Notes: a model not told the origin generated them from the sequence alone. A stretch of 64,000 nucleotides of DNA from Paraburkholderia phenazinium (GCF_900142845.1 NZ_FSRU01000003.1:372001-436000), one strand, 5' to 3'; numbered from the stretch's first letter, positions 1 to 9,672 are shown. Translations and numbers: made by a program.

Positions 1-1614
1 GAAATCGAACGCGACTACACGACCTACGGCGAAGAAGTGAAATTCGGCGGCGGCAAGGTGATTCGCGACGGCATGGGCCAGTCGCAACGCGTGCACGCCG
101 ACGTCGTGGATACGGTCGTGACCAACGCGGTGATCCTCGATCACTGGGGCATCGTCAAGGCCGATATCGGCATCAAGAATGGCCGTATCTTCGCAATCGG
201 CAAGGCCGGCAATCCGGACATTCAACCCGGCGTGACGATTGCGATCGGCGCGGCCACCGAAGTGATCGCCGGCGAAGGGTTGATCGTGACGGCGGGCGGC
301 ATCGATACGCACATCCACTTCATCAGCCCGCAGCAGATCGACGAAGCCCTCACGAGCGGCGTGACGACGATGATCGGCGGCGGCACGGGTCCGGCAACCG
401 GCACCAATGCCACCACCTGCACGCCGGGGCCGTGGCACCTCGAACGCATGCTGCAGGCCGCCGACGGCTATCCGATGAACATCGGCTTTCTCGGCAAGGG
501 CAACGTGAGCCTGCCCGATCCCGCTACCGAGCAGATCGCCGCGGGCGCGATCGGTCTGAAGCTGCACGAGGACTGGGGGTCGACGCCGGCGGCGATCGAC
601 AACTGCCTGTCCGTCGCCGACGACACCGACACCCAGGTCGCCATCCATACGGATACGCTCAACGAAGCCGGTTTCGTCGAAGCGACGGTGGCTGCCTTCA
701 AGGGCCGCACGATCCACACGTACCACACCGAAGGCGCAGGCGGCGGCCACGCACCGGACATCATCAAGGTCTGCGGCGAGGCGAACGTGCTGCCCTCGTC
801 GACCAATCCGACCCGGCCGTACACCGTCAACACGCTCGAAGAGCACCTCGACATGCTGATGGTGTGCCACCACCTGGACCCGTCGATTGCAGAAGACATC
901 GCGTTTGCGGAGTCGCGCATTCGCCGCGAGACGATTGCGGCCGAAGACATCCTGCACGACCTCGGCGCGCTGTCGATGCTGTCGTCCGACTCGCAGGCCA
1001 TGGGACGGGTAGGCGAAGTGATCATCCGCACGTGGCAAACCGCGCACAAGATGAAGGTGCAGCGCGGCGCGCTGCCCGAGGACAACGCGCGCGCCGACAA
1101 CTTCCGCGCCAAACGCTACGTCGCCAAGTACACGATCAATCCCGCCATCACGCATGGGATTGCGCACGAAGTCGGCTCGATCGAACCCGGCAAGTGGGCC
1201 GACCTGGTGTTCTGGGAACCGGCGTTTTTCGGCATCAAGCCGTCGTTGATCCTCAAGGGCGGCATGATTGCGATGGCGCAGATGGGCGATCCGAACGCCT
1301 CCATCCCGACGCCGCAACCGGTGCACTACCGCGAGATGTTCGCGACGCGCGGCGGCGCTTTGGCGCGCACCTCGCTGACCTTCGTATCGCAGATGAGCGC
1401 GGATGCGGGCATTGCCGAGCGCTACGGTTTGACCAAGCGCATCGTGCCGGTGAAGAACTGCCGCAACATCAGCAAGGCCGACATGATCCACAACGCGTGG
1501 CGTCCGGCGATCAGCGTCGATCCGGAAACGTATCAGGTGGTCGCGGACGGCCAGTTGCTGACCTGCGAACCGGCCACCGTGCTGCCGATGGCGCAACGCT
1601 ACTTCCTGTTCTGA
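1..1614 (+). CDS. ureC: urease alpha subunit UreC (5' truncated by window)
   Basis: Catalytic subunit of nickel urease, which hydrolyses urea to ammonia and carbamate in the cytoplasm. The reading frame is open from base 1, so the start lies before the window; about 537 residues are present and roughly 30 appear to be missing compared with typical UreC of about 568. Visible active-site features are the metal-binding HIHF motif near 313-324, the nickel-bridging carbamylated lysine in KLHEDWG (codon 559-561), further histidines in HTDT and HTYHTEG, the flap MVCHH near 859-873 with its cysteine and histidine, and the SSDSQAMG aspartate near 985. ureE begins 2 bases after the stop, so this is an operon. 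Function is secure. Confidence 0.97.
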   Translation, partial: EIERDYTTYGEEVKFGGGKVIRDGMGQSQRVHADVVDTVVTNAVILDHWGIVKADIGIKNGRIFAIGKAGNPDIQPGVTIAIGAATEVIAGEGLIVTAGGIDTHIHFISPQQIDEALTSGVTTMIGGGTGPATGTNATTCTPGPWHLERMLQAADGYPMNIGFLGKGNVSLPDPATEQIAAGAIGLKLHEDWGSTPAAIDNCLSVADDTDTQVAIHTDTLNEAGFVEATVAAFKGRTIHTYHTEGAGGGHAPDIIKVCGEANVLPSSTNPTRPYTVNTLEEHLDMLMVCHHLDPSIAEDIAFAESRIRRETIAAEDILHDLGALSMLSSDSQAMGRVGEVIIRTWQTAHKMKVQRGALPEDNARADNFRAKRYVAKYTINPAITHGIAHEVGSIEPGKWADLVFWEPAFFGIKPSLILKGGMIAMAQMGDPNASIPTPQPVHYREMFATRGGALARTSLTFVSQMSADAGIAERYGLTKRIVPVKNCRNISKADMIHNAWRPAISVDPETYQVVADGQLLTCEPATVLPMAQRYFLF

Positions 1615-1616
1615 CC

Positions 1617-2228
1617 ATGCGCACTATCGACAAACTGATCGATCCGAAGATCAAGCTCGCCGCCGTACTGGTGAAGCGCGCGCCGACGCTCACGCTCGAT
1701 TTCGACGCGCGCCGCAAGAGCCGTCTGGCGGCGACGCTCGATAACGGTGAAGAGGTGGCGCTAGTGTTGCCGCGCGGCACGGTGCTGCGCGACGGCGACG
1801 TGCTGGTGGCGCAAGACGGCACGCTGGTACGCGTGGTCGCCGCGGCCGAAGCGGTGTTGATGGTCACCGCGCGGGACCGGCTGACGCTCACGCGGGCGGC
1901 TTATCATCTGGGCAACCGGCACACGCCGGTTGAGGTGGGAGCGGAGTATCTGAAGCTCGAATACGATCCGGTGCTCGCCGATATGCTCAAGCGGATCGGC
2001 GCGCTGGTCGAGCAGGTCACGCTGCCGTTTCAGCCGGAGTCCGGGGCTTATGGCGGTGGGCATAAGCACGGGCATGACGAGACCTTTGCCGAGGACTATG
2101 CGCTCGCGCAGCAGGTTTATGGCGAGCATCATGGCCACGATCATGACCACGGGCATGACCATTCCCACGACCACAGCGATCACGACCACGGCCACGATCA
2201 CGGCCATTCCAAGCATGCGCATCGCTGA
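1617..2228 (+). CDS. ureE: urease accessory protein UreE
   Basis: Nickel metallochaperone that delivers Ni2+ to the UreD-UreF-UreG-apourease complex. The ATG at 1617 follows the ureC stop by 2 bases and gives 203 residues. The N-terminal beta domain and central ferredoxin-like domain (about residues 1-150, with the conserved GNRHTP segment) are followed by a tail of about 35 residues made almost entirely of His-Asp and His-Gly repeats, the usual nickel-storage tail of His-rich UreE proteins. The 3' end overlaps ureF by 14 bases, indicating translational coupling. An upstream in-frame extension lies inside ureC and is not used. Confidence 0.95.
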   Translation: MRTIDKLIDPKIKLAAVLVKRAPTLTLDFDARRKSRLAATLDNGEEVALVLPRGTVLRDGDVLVAQDGTLVRVVAAAEAVLMVTARDRLTLTRAAYHLGNRHTPVEVGAEYLKLEYDPVLADMLKRIGALVEQVTLPFQPESGAYGGGHKHGHDETFAEDYALAQQVYGEHHGHDHDHGHDHSHDHSDHDHGHDHGHSKHAHR

Positions 2229-2895
2229 ACTCACGGCTTTGCTGCATCTCGCGTCGCCGGCGCTGCCGATCGGCGCGTTCAGCTATTCGCAGGGTCTCGA
2301 AGCCGCCATCGAAGCGCACCTGATCACCGACGCCGACAGCGCCCGCGACTGGATCGCGAGCGGTCTCACCGACGTCCTCGCGCTCGGCGAACTGCCGTTC
2401 CTCGCGCATCAGATCGAACGCTGGCAAGCGCATGACGCGACAGGCCTCGCGCTTGCCAACAGCGAATTCCTCGCGAGCCGCGAGTCCGCCGAACTGCGCC
2501 GCGAAACGGAACAGATGGGCTGGTCGCTGCGGCAGTTGTGCGTGTCGCTTGAATGGGGCGACGCCGAGCGCCGCGCCACGCTGGCGGCCATGACGCCCCT
2601 GGCGCAACCCACCGCCTTCGCGTTCGCCGCTTATGCTCACGACGTCTGCGCAGACGCAGCACTCGCCGCCTACGCCTTCAGTTGGGTCGAAAACCAGGCC
2701 GCAGCCGCGTTAAAAGCCGTCCCGCTCGGACAACTCGCAGGACAACGTATCATCGTCGCACTGCGTGCGCCTATCGACGCCGCCGTCCAACGCGCACTGG
2801 CCACGACCCCTGACGACATCAACACCTTCGCGCCGCAACTGGGCATCCTGTCGGCGCGTCACGAGTCGCAATACTCGCGGCTCTTCCGCTCATAG
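2215..2895 (+). CDS. ureF: urease accessory protein UreF
   Basis: UreF forms the UreD-UreF-UreG activation complex and gates GTP-dependent nickel insertion into apourease. The start at 2215 was chosen because the protein then opens with the family-typical segment ending in [18 protein letters not shown]. An earlier in-frame ATG at 2050 would only translate the other frame of the ureE histidine tail. The product has 226 residues, a normal length, and is largely helical; the C-terminal [14 protein letters not shown] is the conserved UreF tail that contacts UreG. It overlaps ureE by 14 bases, and ureG starts 12 bases after its stop. Confidence 0.95.
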   Translation: MRIAELTALLHLASPALPIGAFSYSQGLEAAIEAHLITDADSARDWIASGLTDVLALGELPFLAHQIERWQAHDATGLALANSEFLASRESAELRRETEQMGWSLRQLCVSLEWGDAERRATLAAMTPLAQPTAFAFAAYAHDVCADAALAAYAFSWVENQAAAALKAVPLGQLAGQRIIVALRAPIDAAVQRALATTPDDINTFAPQLGILSARHESQYSRLFRS

Positions 2896-2907
2896 AAGAT
2901 ATCGATC

Positions 2908-3555
2908 ATGAACGCACCTCAGCATCACACCGCTCATCGTACGAAGAAGCTGCCGCCGCTGCGTGTGGGCGTCGGCGGCCCGGTCGGCTCCGGCAAGACC
3001 ACGCTGCTCGAGATGCTCTGCAAGGCGATGCGCGACCGCTACGACCTCGTCGCCATCACCAACGATATCTACACGAAGGAAGACCAGCGTCTGCTGACGG
3101 TGGCGGGCGCGTTGCCGGCCGAACGCATCATGGGCGTGGAAACGGGTGGCTGCCCGCATACCGCGATTCGCGAAGACGCCTCGATCAACCTGGAAGCCGT
3201 CGACCGCATGCTGACGCGCTTCCCCGATGCGGACATCGTCTTCATAGAATCGGGCGGCGACAACCTGGCGGCAACCTTCAGCCCGGAACTGTCGGACCTG
3301 ACGATCTATGTGATCGACGTGGCCGGCGGCGAAAAGATTCCACGCAAAGGCGGCCCGGGGATCACGAAGTCGGACATTCTGGTGATCAACAAGACGGACC
3401 TCGCACCGATGGTCGGTGCGAACCTCGACGTGATGGCATCCGACGCGAAGAAGATGCGCGGCGAGCGGCCGTTCGTGATGTGCAATCTGAAGGCGCTCGA
3501 CGGCCTGGATGAGGTGATTGCGTTTATCGAGAAGAAGGGGTTGTTGACGGTTTGA
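2908..3555 (+). CDS. ureG: urease accessory GTPase UreG
   Basis: SIMIBI-class GTPase that couples GTP hydrolysis to nickel delivery during urease maturation. The 215-residue protein has the P-loop GPVGSGKT at about residues 24-31, the ESGGDNL switch segment, the Cys-Pro-His nickel site in [11 protein letters not shown], and the NKTDLAP guanine-specificity motif. It is the last urease gene in the window; the next gene, a Fic-fold protein, lies on the opposite strand 34 bases beyond the stop. ureD, ureA and ureB are not in the window and would be expected upstream of ureC. Confidence 0.96.
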   Translation: MNAPQHHTAHRTKKLPPLRVGVGGPVGSGKTTLLEMLCKAMRDRYDLVAITNDIYTKEDQRLLTVAGALPAERIMGVETGGCPHTAIREDASINLEAVDRMLTRFPDADIVFIESGGDNLAATFSPELSDLTIYVIDVAGGEKIPRKGGPGITKSDILVINKTDLAPMVGANLDVMASDAKKMRGERPFVMCNLKALDGLDEVIAFIEKKGLLTV

Positions 3556-3589
3556 TCTGAGCGCTCGCGTCGGATCGTCGCGGTGCGTC

Positions 3590-4342
3590 TTACCCGGACG
3601 CCGGATGGCATTGCGCGAGGAAGGCCATCATCTCGGTCGCATCCTTCGACGTATAGAAGTGCACCATCTTTTCGTTGAAATCGCCGGCGCGCTGTGCCGG
3701 GACACTGATGGCATCAATGCCGTTCGACATCAGCACGCCGTTCATCATAAAGCGGGACGTGCGCTTGTTTCCGTCAAAGAAAAACTGCTGCAGCGCGCCG
3801 AAAAGAAAAAAGGCACAGCCTCGCTCGAACGGATTCTCGACCTGTTCCGTTAGCGCATGCGCGCCTGCCGCAAAAACGCGATTCAGTTCGGGGGCACCTG
3901 CAATGGTAGGCAACGGCGTGTAACGCCCTTTTTCCCCCAATGCTACGTCCGGTGTGTAATGCGTTTCTTCCCCCTCACCACGGAACACCCCCCACTCGAG
4001 CGCCTCATTCCGCGCCACAATGCGATGCAGATCGCAAAACGTCACCTTATCCAGTGCGAACCGCTCTTGTTGAACAAGCAACAGTAGATACTTCGAGCTG
4101 TCCGCGAGATTCAGGATCTGCTCCTGATCGGATATCTTCCGGCCGCCGACAGTCACGCCATCGAGCAACGTCTTGACCTCGGGAAATGTGAACGGATTGC
4201 CCTCAAGTACGCTTGCATCCCAAACGAACTCCGGCAGCATCCGATGGAAGCGAAAGCAAACCCGTTTAGTCGAATGGGTTGGCAGATCGTTTGGAATCGC
4301 TGCGCGGTCCCACTGGAAGCCAAGGTCGGAAAAGAGCGTCAT
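3590..4342 (-). CDS. Fic-fold protein with glutamine in place of the motif histidine
   Basis: Fic-domain protein of 250 residues. Active Fic enzymes transfer AMP or other nucleotide parts to protein hydroxyls using HPFx(D/E)GN(G/K)R. Here the motif reads QFFFDGNKR at residues 186-194. The codon is cag, so the catalytic His is Gln186, while the anion-binding DGNKR is intact. An N-terminal ASVLEGN segment at about 43-49 resembles the inhibitory alpha-helix motif (S/T)xxxE(G/N) carried on the same chain. The gene is convergent with ureG and lies downstream of waaA on the same strand, with no coupled partner. Canonical AMPylation is doubtful; it may use another reaction, bind nucleotide only, or be inactive. 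Its G+C looks lower than that of ureG, suggesting acquisition. Confidence 0.85.
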   Translation of the reverse strand: MTLFSDLGFQWDRAAIPNDLPTHSTKRVCFRFHRMLPEFVWDASVLEGNPFTFPEVKTLLDGVTVGGRKISDQEQILNLADSSKYLLLLVQQERFALDKVTFCDLHRIVARNEALEWGVFRGEGEETHYTPDVALGEKGRYTPLPTIAGAPELNRVFAAGAHALTEQVENPFERGCAFFLFGALQQFFFDGNKRTSRFMMNGVLMSNGIDAISVPAQRAGDFNEKMVHFYTSKDATEMMAFLAQCHPASG

Positions 4343-4455
4343 AAGTGGATCATGGAGAAAGCGTTGGGCAGCGCGCCAGCGTAAGCGTCGATAGCCATTG
4401 TTCGCAGAATATACGATTTACCGCCGCACAAAACCACCCAGCGCCCCCGCGCCGA

Positions 4456-5757
4456 TCACTCCGGCACCAACGCCATCAACACATCCACCGTGCGCGCCGT
4501 CGCGCCACGATGGCGCGCGGCGAACGCCGACGCCGCGCCGCCCATCGCCGTGCGCCGCGCCTTGTCGTTGAACAGCTCGCGCAGCGCCCGGGCCAGATCC
4601 GCCGGATCCTGCACCTGCACCGCGGCCCCTGCCGCGACCGCATCGGCCGTGGCCTGCGTAAAATTGAACACATGCGGCCCGATCAACACAGGCACGCCCA
4701 CCCCACACGCCTCGATCAGATTCTGCCCACCCAGCGGCAACAGACTCCCGCCGATAAACGCCAGATCCGACGCCGCATAGTAAGCGCCCAACTCGCCCAT
4801 CGAATCGCCGAGCAGCACCGTCACGTTCGCCGGCAACGCCCGCGCCACACCCTGCGCCGAGCCGCCCGCCGCACCCGGCGCCCACGTCGAACGACGCTCA
4901 TAACGCAGCCCCATCCTCTCGACCAGCGCCGCCACTTCGTTAAACCGCTGCGGATGACGCGGCACCAGAATCAGCAACGCGTCCTCGACGCCCAGCGCCG
5001 CAAACGCCTGCAGCACCAGCTCTTCCTCACCTTCGCGCGTGCTCGCCGCCACCCACACCGGGCGGCTGCCGATCGCCGCACGCCACGCATGACCACGCGC
5101 CGCGAGTTCAGGCGGCGTGGTCATGTCGAACTTGAGATTGCCGAGCACCGCCACGTTGCGCGCACCCAGCGCCGTCAAACGCTCGGCATCCGACGGACTC
5201 TGCGCCAGCACCCGCGAGAAGCCGCCGAATACTTCGCGCGTGCCCTTGCCGAACTTCGCCGCCCGCCTGAACGAGCGCGCCGACATCCGCGCATTGGTGA
5301 GCACCAGCGGCACATCGGCCCGCCGGCACTCGTCGATCAGTGTCGGCCACACTTCGGTTTCCATCACGAGTCCGAGCGACGGCCGCCACGCACGCAGGAA
5401 GCGTCGCACGGCATGCGGCATGTCGTACGGTACATAGCTGCGCAGCACGCGGTCGCCGAAGAGTTGCTCGCCGGTGGCGCGGCCACTCGGTGTCATATGC
5501 GTGAGCAGAATGCGCGCATCGGGCCGCGCTTTCAGCAGCGCCTCGATCAGCGGCTGCGCGGCACGCGTCTCGCCCACCGACACCGCATGCACCCAGATCA
5601 ACGGCGCGTCGTCTTCCGGCAGCCGTCCGCGCGTATGGCCGAAACGCTCGCCGATATGCTCGCGATAGCCGCGCTCCTTGCGCGAACGGATCAACAGGCG
5701 CAGCACCGCGAGCGGCGCCACGATCCACCAGAGCACGTTATAGAGGGCTCTTAGCAT
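4456..5757 (-). CDS. waaA: 3-deoxy-D-manno-octulosonic acid transferase (Kdo transferase)
   Basis: Inner-membrane-associated GT30 enzyme that transfers Kdo from CMP-Kdo to lipid IVA in LPS inner-core synthesis. The ATG at 5757 gives 433 residues and opens with the membrane anchor MLRALYNVLWWIVAPLAVL; a longer in-frame extension upstream is arginine-rich and unlike the family. The HAVSVGE segment (about 56-62), the TPSG loop and the C-terminal GGSLLPLGGQN-IEACGVGVPVL block are typical of WaaA. It lies 67 bases downstream of the Kdo hydroxylase gene and in line with waaC on the same strand, forming a core-LPS operon. Confidence 0.95.
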   Translation of the reverse strand: MLRALYNVLWWIVAPLAVLRLLIRSRKERGYREHIGERFGHTRGRLPEDDAPLIWVHAVSVGETRAAQPLIEALLKARPDARILLTHMTPSGRATGEQLFGDRVLRSYVPYDMPHAVRRFLRAWRPSLGLVMETEVWPTLIDECRRADVPLVLTNARMSARSFRRAAKFGKGTREVFGGFSRVLAQSPSDAERLTALGARNVAVLGNLKFDMTTPPELAARGHAWRAAIGSRPVWVAASTREGEEELVLQAFAALGVEDALLILVPRHPQRFNEVAALVERMGLRYERRSTWAPGAAGGSAQGVARALPANVTVLLGDSMGELGAYYAASDLAFIGGSLLPLGGQNLIEACGVGVPVLIGPHVFNFTQATADAVAAGAAVQVQDPADLARALRELFNDKARRTAMGGAASAFAARHRGATARTVDVLMALVPE

Positions 5758-5824
5758 CCGCACTCCGCGCTCACGTCCGCATTGAAATCGAAATTGGCGC
5801 AGCCCCGCGCAAAGCCGGCGGCGC

Positions 5825-6709
5825 TCAAACCAGCGCCCTGCCCTTGAGGCGTTCGAGGATGCCAAGCGGCGCGCACTCGGGCTGCGCCATCGCCTTGACC
5901 GGCAGGAAGAAGGTCTGTTCCATCATGAACTGGCCGGACATCACCGCATGCGAAGTCTGGTCGGAAAAACACACCCACACGCAGCCCGGCGGAAACGGCA
6001 TGGTCTCCTGCGGGCTCGACTTCTGATACTCGAGATCGGCCTTCATGCCGTCGTGCAGATTCAGCATCAGATGGTCGTATTCGCTGCGCGGCGATTTGGT
6101 CACGTGCAACAGGTTCATCAGCCACGCCGAACCCGGCATCTGCGGCTTGATGCCCGGCAGGAAGCGTTTGGCCATGTCCTCGAACGGCTCGCCCACCCGC
6201 CATACGCGCGGCGTGCCGTGCGGGTTCACGTTGGTGAAGACGCGCAGAATGCGCTCGCCGTAGTTCGGGCGCGACGGGAAAGCATCCACGTGCAGGCGGC
6301 TATCGTCCTTGCGCCACGAGGTTTGACGCGTTTCCACCTGATGCAGCCGCAAGCTCGTCGGCGCGACGCGCAGCTTGCCGTCGTATTCGGGGAAGAGGCC
6401 GTCCACCAGCGTGCGGGCATTGGCCTGATAACGCGCAATCAACGCGCGCACAGCCGATTGCGTCACCGCGTCGCCCACCACGCCATGCAGCGCGCCGCCG
6501 TTCGGTTCGAGACTGATGTTCTTGCGGTTCGGATCGGCCAGCGCCGGGTCGAGCAGCGCCTGCTCGCCCCCTTCGATCGCAAAGCGCAGATTGGGGAAAT
6601 ACAGCACCTTGCCGCGTTCGACGCCGGCCAGCAGCGTCTCGCGCGGCACGGACAGGTTGCGTCCGTGCCAGTCAGCGCTTGCAACTTCGATGATCTGGGT
6701 TTCGTTCAT
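5825..6709 (-). CDS. kdoO: Kdo 3-hydroxylase (Fe(II)/2-oxoglutarate dioxygenase)
   Basis: Predicted Kdo 3-hydroxylase, which converts the outer Kdo of lipid A precursors to D-glycero-D-talo-oct-2-ulosonic acid (Ko) using O2, 2-oxoglutarate and ferrous iron; this is known for Burkholderia and Yersinia KdoO. The 294-residue protein shows an iron-binding HxD at His140-Val-Asp142 and a candidate distal histidine at 254 (QTSHAVMSG). The location between waaC and waaA strongly supports a Kdo substrate. It starts at 6709 in a run of the same strand as waaC, separated from it by 124 bases that carry a short tandem repeat. The family call is partly from memory of KdoO sequences. Confidence 0.85.
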   Translation of the reverse strand: MNETQIIEVASADWHGRNLSVPRETLLAGVERGKVLYFPNLRFAIEGGEQALLDPALADPNRKNISLEPNGGALHGVVGDAVTQSAVRALIARYQANARTLVDGLFPEYDGKLRVAPTSLRLHQVETRQTSWRKDDSRLHVDAFPSRPNYGERILRVFTNVNPHGTPRVWRVGEPFEDMAKRFLPGIKPQMPGSAWLMNLLHVTKSPRSEYDHLMLNLHDGMKADLEYQKSSPQETMPFPPGCVWVCFSDQTSHAVMSGQFMMEQTFFLPVKAMAQPECAPLGILERLKGRALV

Positions 6710-6766
6710 GGTCGCCCTTGAAAGCGGATGGAGCGTAATGCGGGTGGCCGGTGGTCCGCTGCGGTC

Positions 6767-6794
6767 GCCGGTCGTTCGCAGCCGGTCGTTCGCA
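6767..6794. repeat. two tandem copies of a 14-bp repeat
   Basis: The unit GCCGGTCGTTCGCA occurs twice head to tail (6767-6780 and 6781-6794) in the short gap between the waaC stop and the kdoO start. More GCCGG-rich sequence with imperfect dyad symmetry (GCCGGCCGCCAGGCCGG) follows. It could form structure in the waaC-kdoO transcript, but no U-rich stretch follows, so I do not call a terminator. Confidence 0.6.
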
Positions 6795-6833
6795 GCCGGC
6801 CGCCAGGCCGGTCGCCGGTTAGCCGCCCTCGCG

Positions 6834-7835
6834 TTACAACAGCCCGAAAGCGGTCAGCGCGGCCTTCACCTGCTGCAGTGTCGGCGGTTGGCCGGCGGTG
6901 CCGAGATTGACGACATTCGGCGACCAGTAGCCACCGGTGCGCCAGGCGGTCGCGAAATTGTACAACTCGACCGTAGGCCGCTTCAGCGCAGCCGCGATAT
7001 GCACTAGACCTGTATCAACCCCAACCGTGGCCGCCGCGCCTTCGATCAGCCCCACCACCGCCGGCAGAGACAGCCGCGGCGGCACGATGGCCGCGGCGCC
7101 GAATTCCTTGGCGAGCCGCTCGCTGGTCACGCGCTCGGCGTCGCTACCCCACGGCAGCACGATCGACGCGCCGCGCAGCACCAGCGACTGCCCCAGCTCG
7201 ATCCACGCGGCGTCGGGCCATTGCTTGTCGGCCCGCGAGGTGGCATGCACGAACACCACGTAAGGCACCGGCAGGTTCAGATTCGCCTCGGACAGCGCCA
7301 GCGCCGCGCGCCCGGTATCGAGGCCGAAGTCGATCTCGTCGGTGGGTTGGGGTTTGGGATCGTCGAGCGCGGCGGCGACCAGTTGGCGCGTGCGCTCCAC
7401 GACGTGGGTACGCGGCTCGATCGGCACGCGCTTGTCGTAGAAGAAACGCACCGGCCATTCGTAACCGGCGCCGTCCGTGCGATTACCGAGGCCCACCACC
7501 GGCCCGCGCGCCATGCCGGCCACCCAGGCGGTCTTGATGAGCCCCTGGCAGTCGATCACCAGGTCGTACTTCTCGGCGGCAAGCGCGCGGCGAAACGCGC
7601 CGATCTCGCGCCAGTTCTCCAGCGACAGCAGCCGCTTGCGCCAGCGCCGCAGCGAGACGGGAATGGCCCGGCGCACGCCGCTCACGAGCTGCACCAGGCC
7701 GACGAAGCTCTCTTCGACGAGCCAGTCGATCTGTGCATCGGGATGCCGGCGGCGAATGTCCGCGATCACCGGCATGTTGTGAACGACGTCGCCTAACGAC
7801 GACACCCTCACGATCAGTATCTTTTGCACGCTCAA
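6834..7835 (-). CDS. waaC: LPS heptosyltransferase I
   Basis: GT9 enzyme that adds the first L-glycero-D-manno-heptose from ADP-heptose to Kdo2-lipid A at the cytoplasmic face of the inner membrane. The 333-residue product begins with MSVQKILIVRVSSLGDVVHNMPV, whose SSLGD loop is the family's acceptor/catalytic region with the conserved aspartate. The C-terminal nucleotide-sugar block GVDTGLVHIAAAL lies near residues 275-287. It is the first gene of the waaC-kdoO-waaA run and sits downstream of a strong terminator that separates it from the mutase gene. Length and motifs are normal. Confidence 0.95.
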   Translation of the reverse strand: MSVQKILIVRVSSLGDVVHNMPVIADIRRRHPDAQIDWLVEESFVGLVQLVSGVRRAIPVSLRRWRKRLLSLENWREIGAFRRALAAEKYDLVIDCQGLIKTAWVAGMARGPVVGLGNRTDGAGYEWPVRFFYDKRVPIEPRTHVVERTRQLVAAALDDPKPQPTDEIDFGLDTGRAALALSEANLNLPVPYVVFVHATSRADKQWPDAAWIELGQSLVLRGASIVLPWGSDAERVTSERLAKEFGAAAIVPPRLSLPAVVGLIEGAAATVGVDTGLVHIAAALKRPTVELYNFATAWRTGGYWSPNVVNLGTAGQPPTLQQVKAALTAFGLL

Positions 7836-7913
7836 GGAGTGGAACGCCGGTCATCCGGCCAGAAGATGCGTTGAAAGGACGGCAATTTTAGCGCGTCGCG
7901 TGCAAAAACCATG

Positions 7914-7949
7914 AAAAAACGCGGCGCGGTATGTGGATACCGCGCCGCG
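7914..7949 (-). terminator. strong intrinsic terminator after the mutase gene
   Basis: Read on the minus strand, a perfect 13-bp G+C-rich stem (arms 7937-7949 and 7920-7932) with a 4-base loop is followed at once by six T residues (the A run at 7914-7919). It lies about 75 bases downstream of the mutase stop at 8023 and about 80 bases upstream of the waaC start, so it should end the mutase transcript before waaC. Confidence 0.92.
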
Positions 7950-8022
7950 CGGGGCGCCGATCGAGCCTGGCGCGTGCAGCCGAGCCTCTGGCCGGCTGCA
8001 CGCGCCGCCGCCGTTGCAGCGG

Positions 8023-9417
8023 TCAGAACGGCAGTTTGGCGTCCGGCTTCTCGGCCAGAATCACGCGGCGGAAGTCTTCCTGGATGCGCGAGAGCGCGGC
8101 GTCGTTATCCGCCTCGAAGCGCATCACAACCACCGGCGTGGTGTTCGACGAACGCGCCAGACCGAAACCGTCCGGGTACTCGACGCGCAGGCCGTCGATC
8201 TTCACGACGTCATCCGCGCCGGTGAACTGGGCGCTCTTCTGCAGACGCGCGATCAGTTCGAAGTTTTCGCCTTCTTCGAGCTTCAGTTGCAATTCCGGCG
8301 TGGAATGCGAGTTGGGCAGCGAATTCAGCAGCGCGCTCGGATCGGCCACGCGGGCGAGGATTTCCAGCAGACGCGCGCCCGTGTACAGGCCGTCGTCGAA
8401 GCCGTACCAGCGGTCCTTGAAGAACACGTGGCCGCTCATTTCGCCCGCCAGCGGCGCGCCGGTTTCGCGCAGCTTGGCCTTCACCAGCGAGTGGCCGGTC
8501 TTCCACATCAGCGGTACGCCGCCCTTGTCCTTCACCCACTTCGCCAGATTGCGCGTGCATTTGACGTCGTAAATGATCTGCGCGCCCTGGTTGCGCGACA
8601 GCACTTCTTCGGCAAACAGCATCAGTTGACGGTCCGGATAGATGATCTGGCCGTCCTTGGTGACGACGCCGAGGCGGTCGCCGTCGCCGTCGAACGCGAA
8701 GCCGATTTCAGCGTCGGTCTCCTTCAGGGCCTTGATGACGTCCTGAAGGTTTTCCGGGTGAGCCGGGTCCGGGTGGTGATTCGGAAAGGTGCCGTCGATC
8801 TCCGTGAACAGTTCGACGATCTCGCAGCCGAGCTTCCTGAACAACCTGGGCGCGAGGCCACCCGCGACGCCGTTGCCGGTATCCACGACGATCTTCAGCG
8901 GCCGCGCCAGCTTGATGTCGCTGACGATGCGCTCGAGGTACACGTCGGCGATGTCGTAGTCCGTATAGCTGCCGGCGCCGCTGGCGAAGTTGTCGTCGAC
9001 GATGCGCTGATGCAGCGCGAGAATCTGCTCGCCATAAATGGCTGCGCCACGCAGCACCATCTTGAAGCCGTTGTAGTCCGGCGGATTGTGGCTGCCCGTC
9101 ACGACGATGCACGAGTCGACGCGGCGCTCGCCACCTGCCAGCTTGAGCGGCACGCTCGCGGCGAAATAGCCCACCGGCGTCGGCACCATGCCGACGTTGA
9201 CCACGTCGACGCCCGCCGAGCGCAGCCCATCGGAGAGCGCCGCGATCAGGTCGGGACCCGACAGGCGGCCGTCGCGGGCCACCACGACGGCGTCGCCGCC
9301 TTGAGCACGCACTTCACTGCCGAACGCGCGGCCGATCAGACGAGCGGTCTCAACGTCGAGTGTCTTGCCGATCACGCCACGAATGTCATACGCCTTGAAG
9401 ATAGATTTGGAAATCAT
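8023..9417 (-). CDS. phosphomannomutase/phosphoglucomutase (AlgC/ManB type)
   Basis: Alpha-D-phosphohexomutase of 464 residues that interconverts hexose 6- and 1-phosphates, feeding GDP-mannose and UDP/dTDP-glucose synthesis for the polysaccharide genes around it. The catalytic phosphoserine is Ser109 in TGSHNPPDYNG; the Mg2+ loop is FDGDGDRLG with Asp243, Asp245 and Asp247; the sugar-binding loop GEMSGHVFF follows. The spacing matches Pseudomonas AlgC closely. ATG at 9417 was chosen because the protein then starts at the conserved FKAYDIRG; the 21 residues upstream are not family-like. It is monocistronic with its own terminator. Mannose versus glucose preference cannot be read from sequence. 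Confidence 0.93.
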   Translation of the reverse strand: MISKSIFKAYDIRGVIGKTLDVETARLIGRAFGSEVRAQGGDAVVVARDGRLSGPDLIAALSDGLRSAGVDVVNVGMVPTPVGYFAASVPLKLAGGERRVDSCIVVTGSHNPPDYNGFKMVLRGAAIYGEQILALHQRIVDDNFASGAGSYTDYDIADVYLERIVSDIKLARPLKIVVDTGNGVAGGLAPRLFRKLGCEIVELFTEIDGTFPNHHPDPAHPENLQDVIKALKETDAEIGFAFDGDGDRLGVVTKDGQIIYPDRQLMLFAEEVLSRNQGAQIIYDVKCTRNLAKWVKDKGGVPLMWKTGHSLVKAKLRETGAPLAGEMSGHVFFKDRWYGFDDGLYTGARLLEILARVADPSALLNSLPNSHSTPELQLKLEEGENFELIARLQKSAQFTGADDVVKIDGLRVEYPDGFGLARSSNTTPVVVMRFEADNDAALSRIQEDFRRVILAEKPDAKLPF

Positions 9418-9502
9418 GGTTGGCTCACTTGCGTGCATTGGAAAAGTTGACCGGCACCTTCTGGGGGTGTTCCGCGTCATGAGTGGTCATCGCGCTGCGC
9501 CC

Positions 9503-9534
9503 TTGCCGGAGGCACTCCGGTTCCAACTTATAAT
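9503..9534 (+). promoter_or_regulatory. candidate promoter ahead of the Wzx operon
   Basis: A perfect TATAAT lies at 9529-9534 in the divergent gap between the mutase and flippase genes. The best upstream hexamer is TTGCCG at 9503-9508, but the 20-bp spacing is longer than ideal, so only the -10 element is convincing. It would leave an untranslated leader of about 130 bases before the flippase. Confidence 0.35.
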
Positions 9535-9672
9535 TGCGCTTTTCAGACACGCCTTACAGACGACTATTCTAATGCTTAGACGCCCTCCATTCGCAAAGTT
9601 GCCGCTCCAGACGGCCAGGTGGGCAATTGCACCGACAGCCGTGTCGTATCGGGCCGGGCGGGCAGGCGCTGG

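Noticed and set aside
2050..2214. In-frame N-terminal extension of ureF
   Set aside because: It translates the other frame of the ureE histidine tail into Met/Thr/Ile-rich sequence; the UreF family start is at 2215.
2100..2228. Short GAC/CAC-rich repeats at the 3' end of ureE that look like a tandem repeat or array
   Set aside because: They encode the His-Asp/His-Gly nickel-binding tail of UreE in frame; unit length is irregular and there are no spacers, so this is not a CRISPR or satellite.
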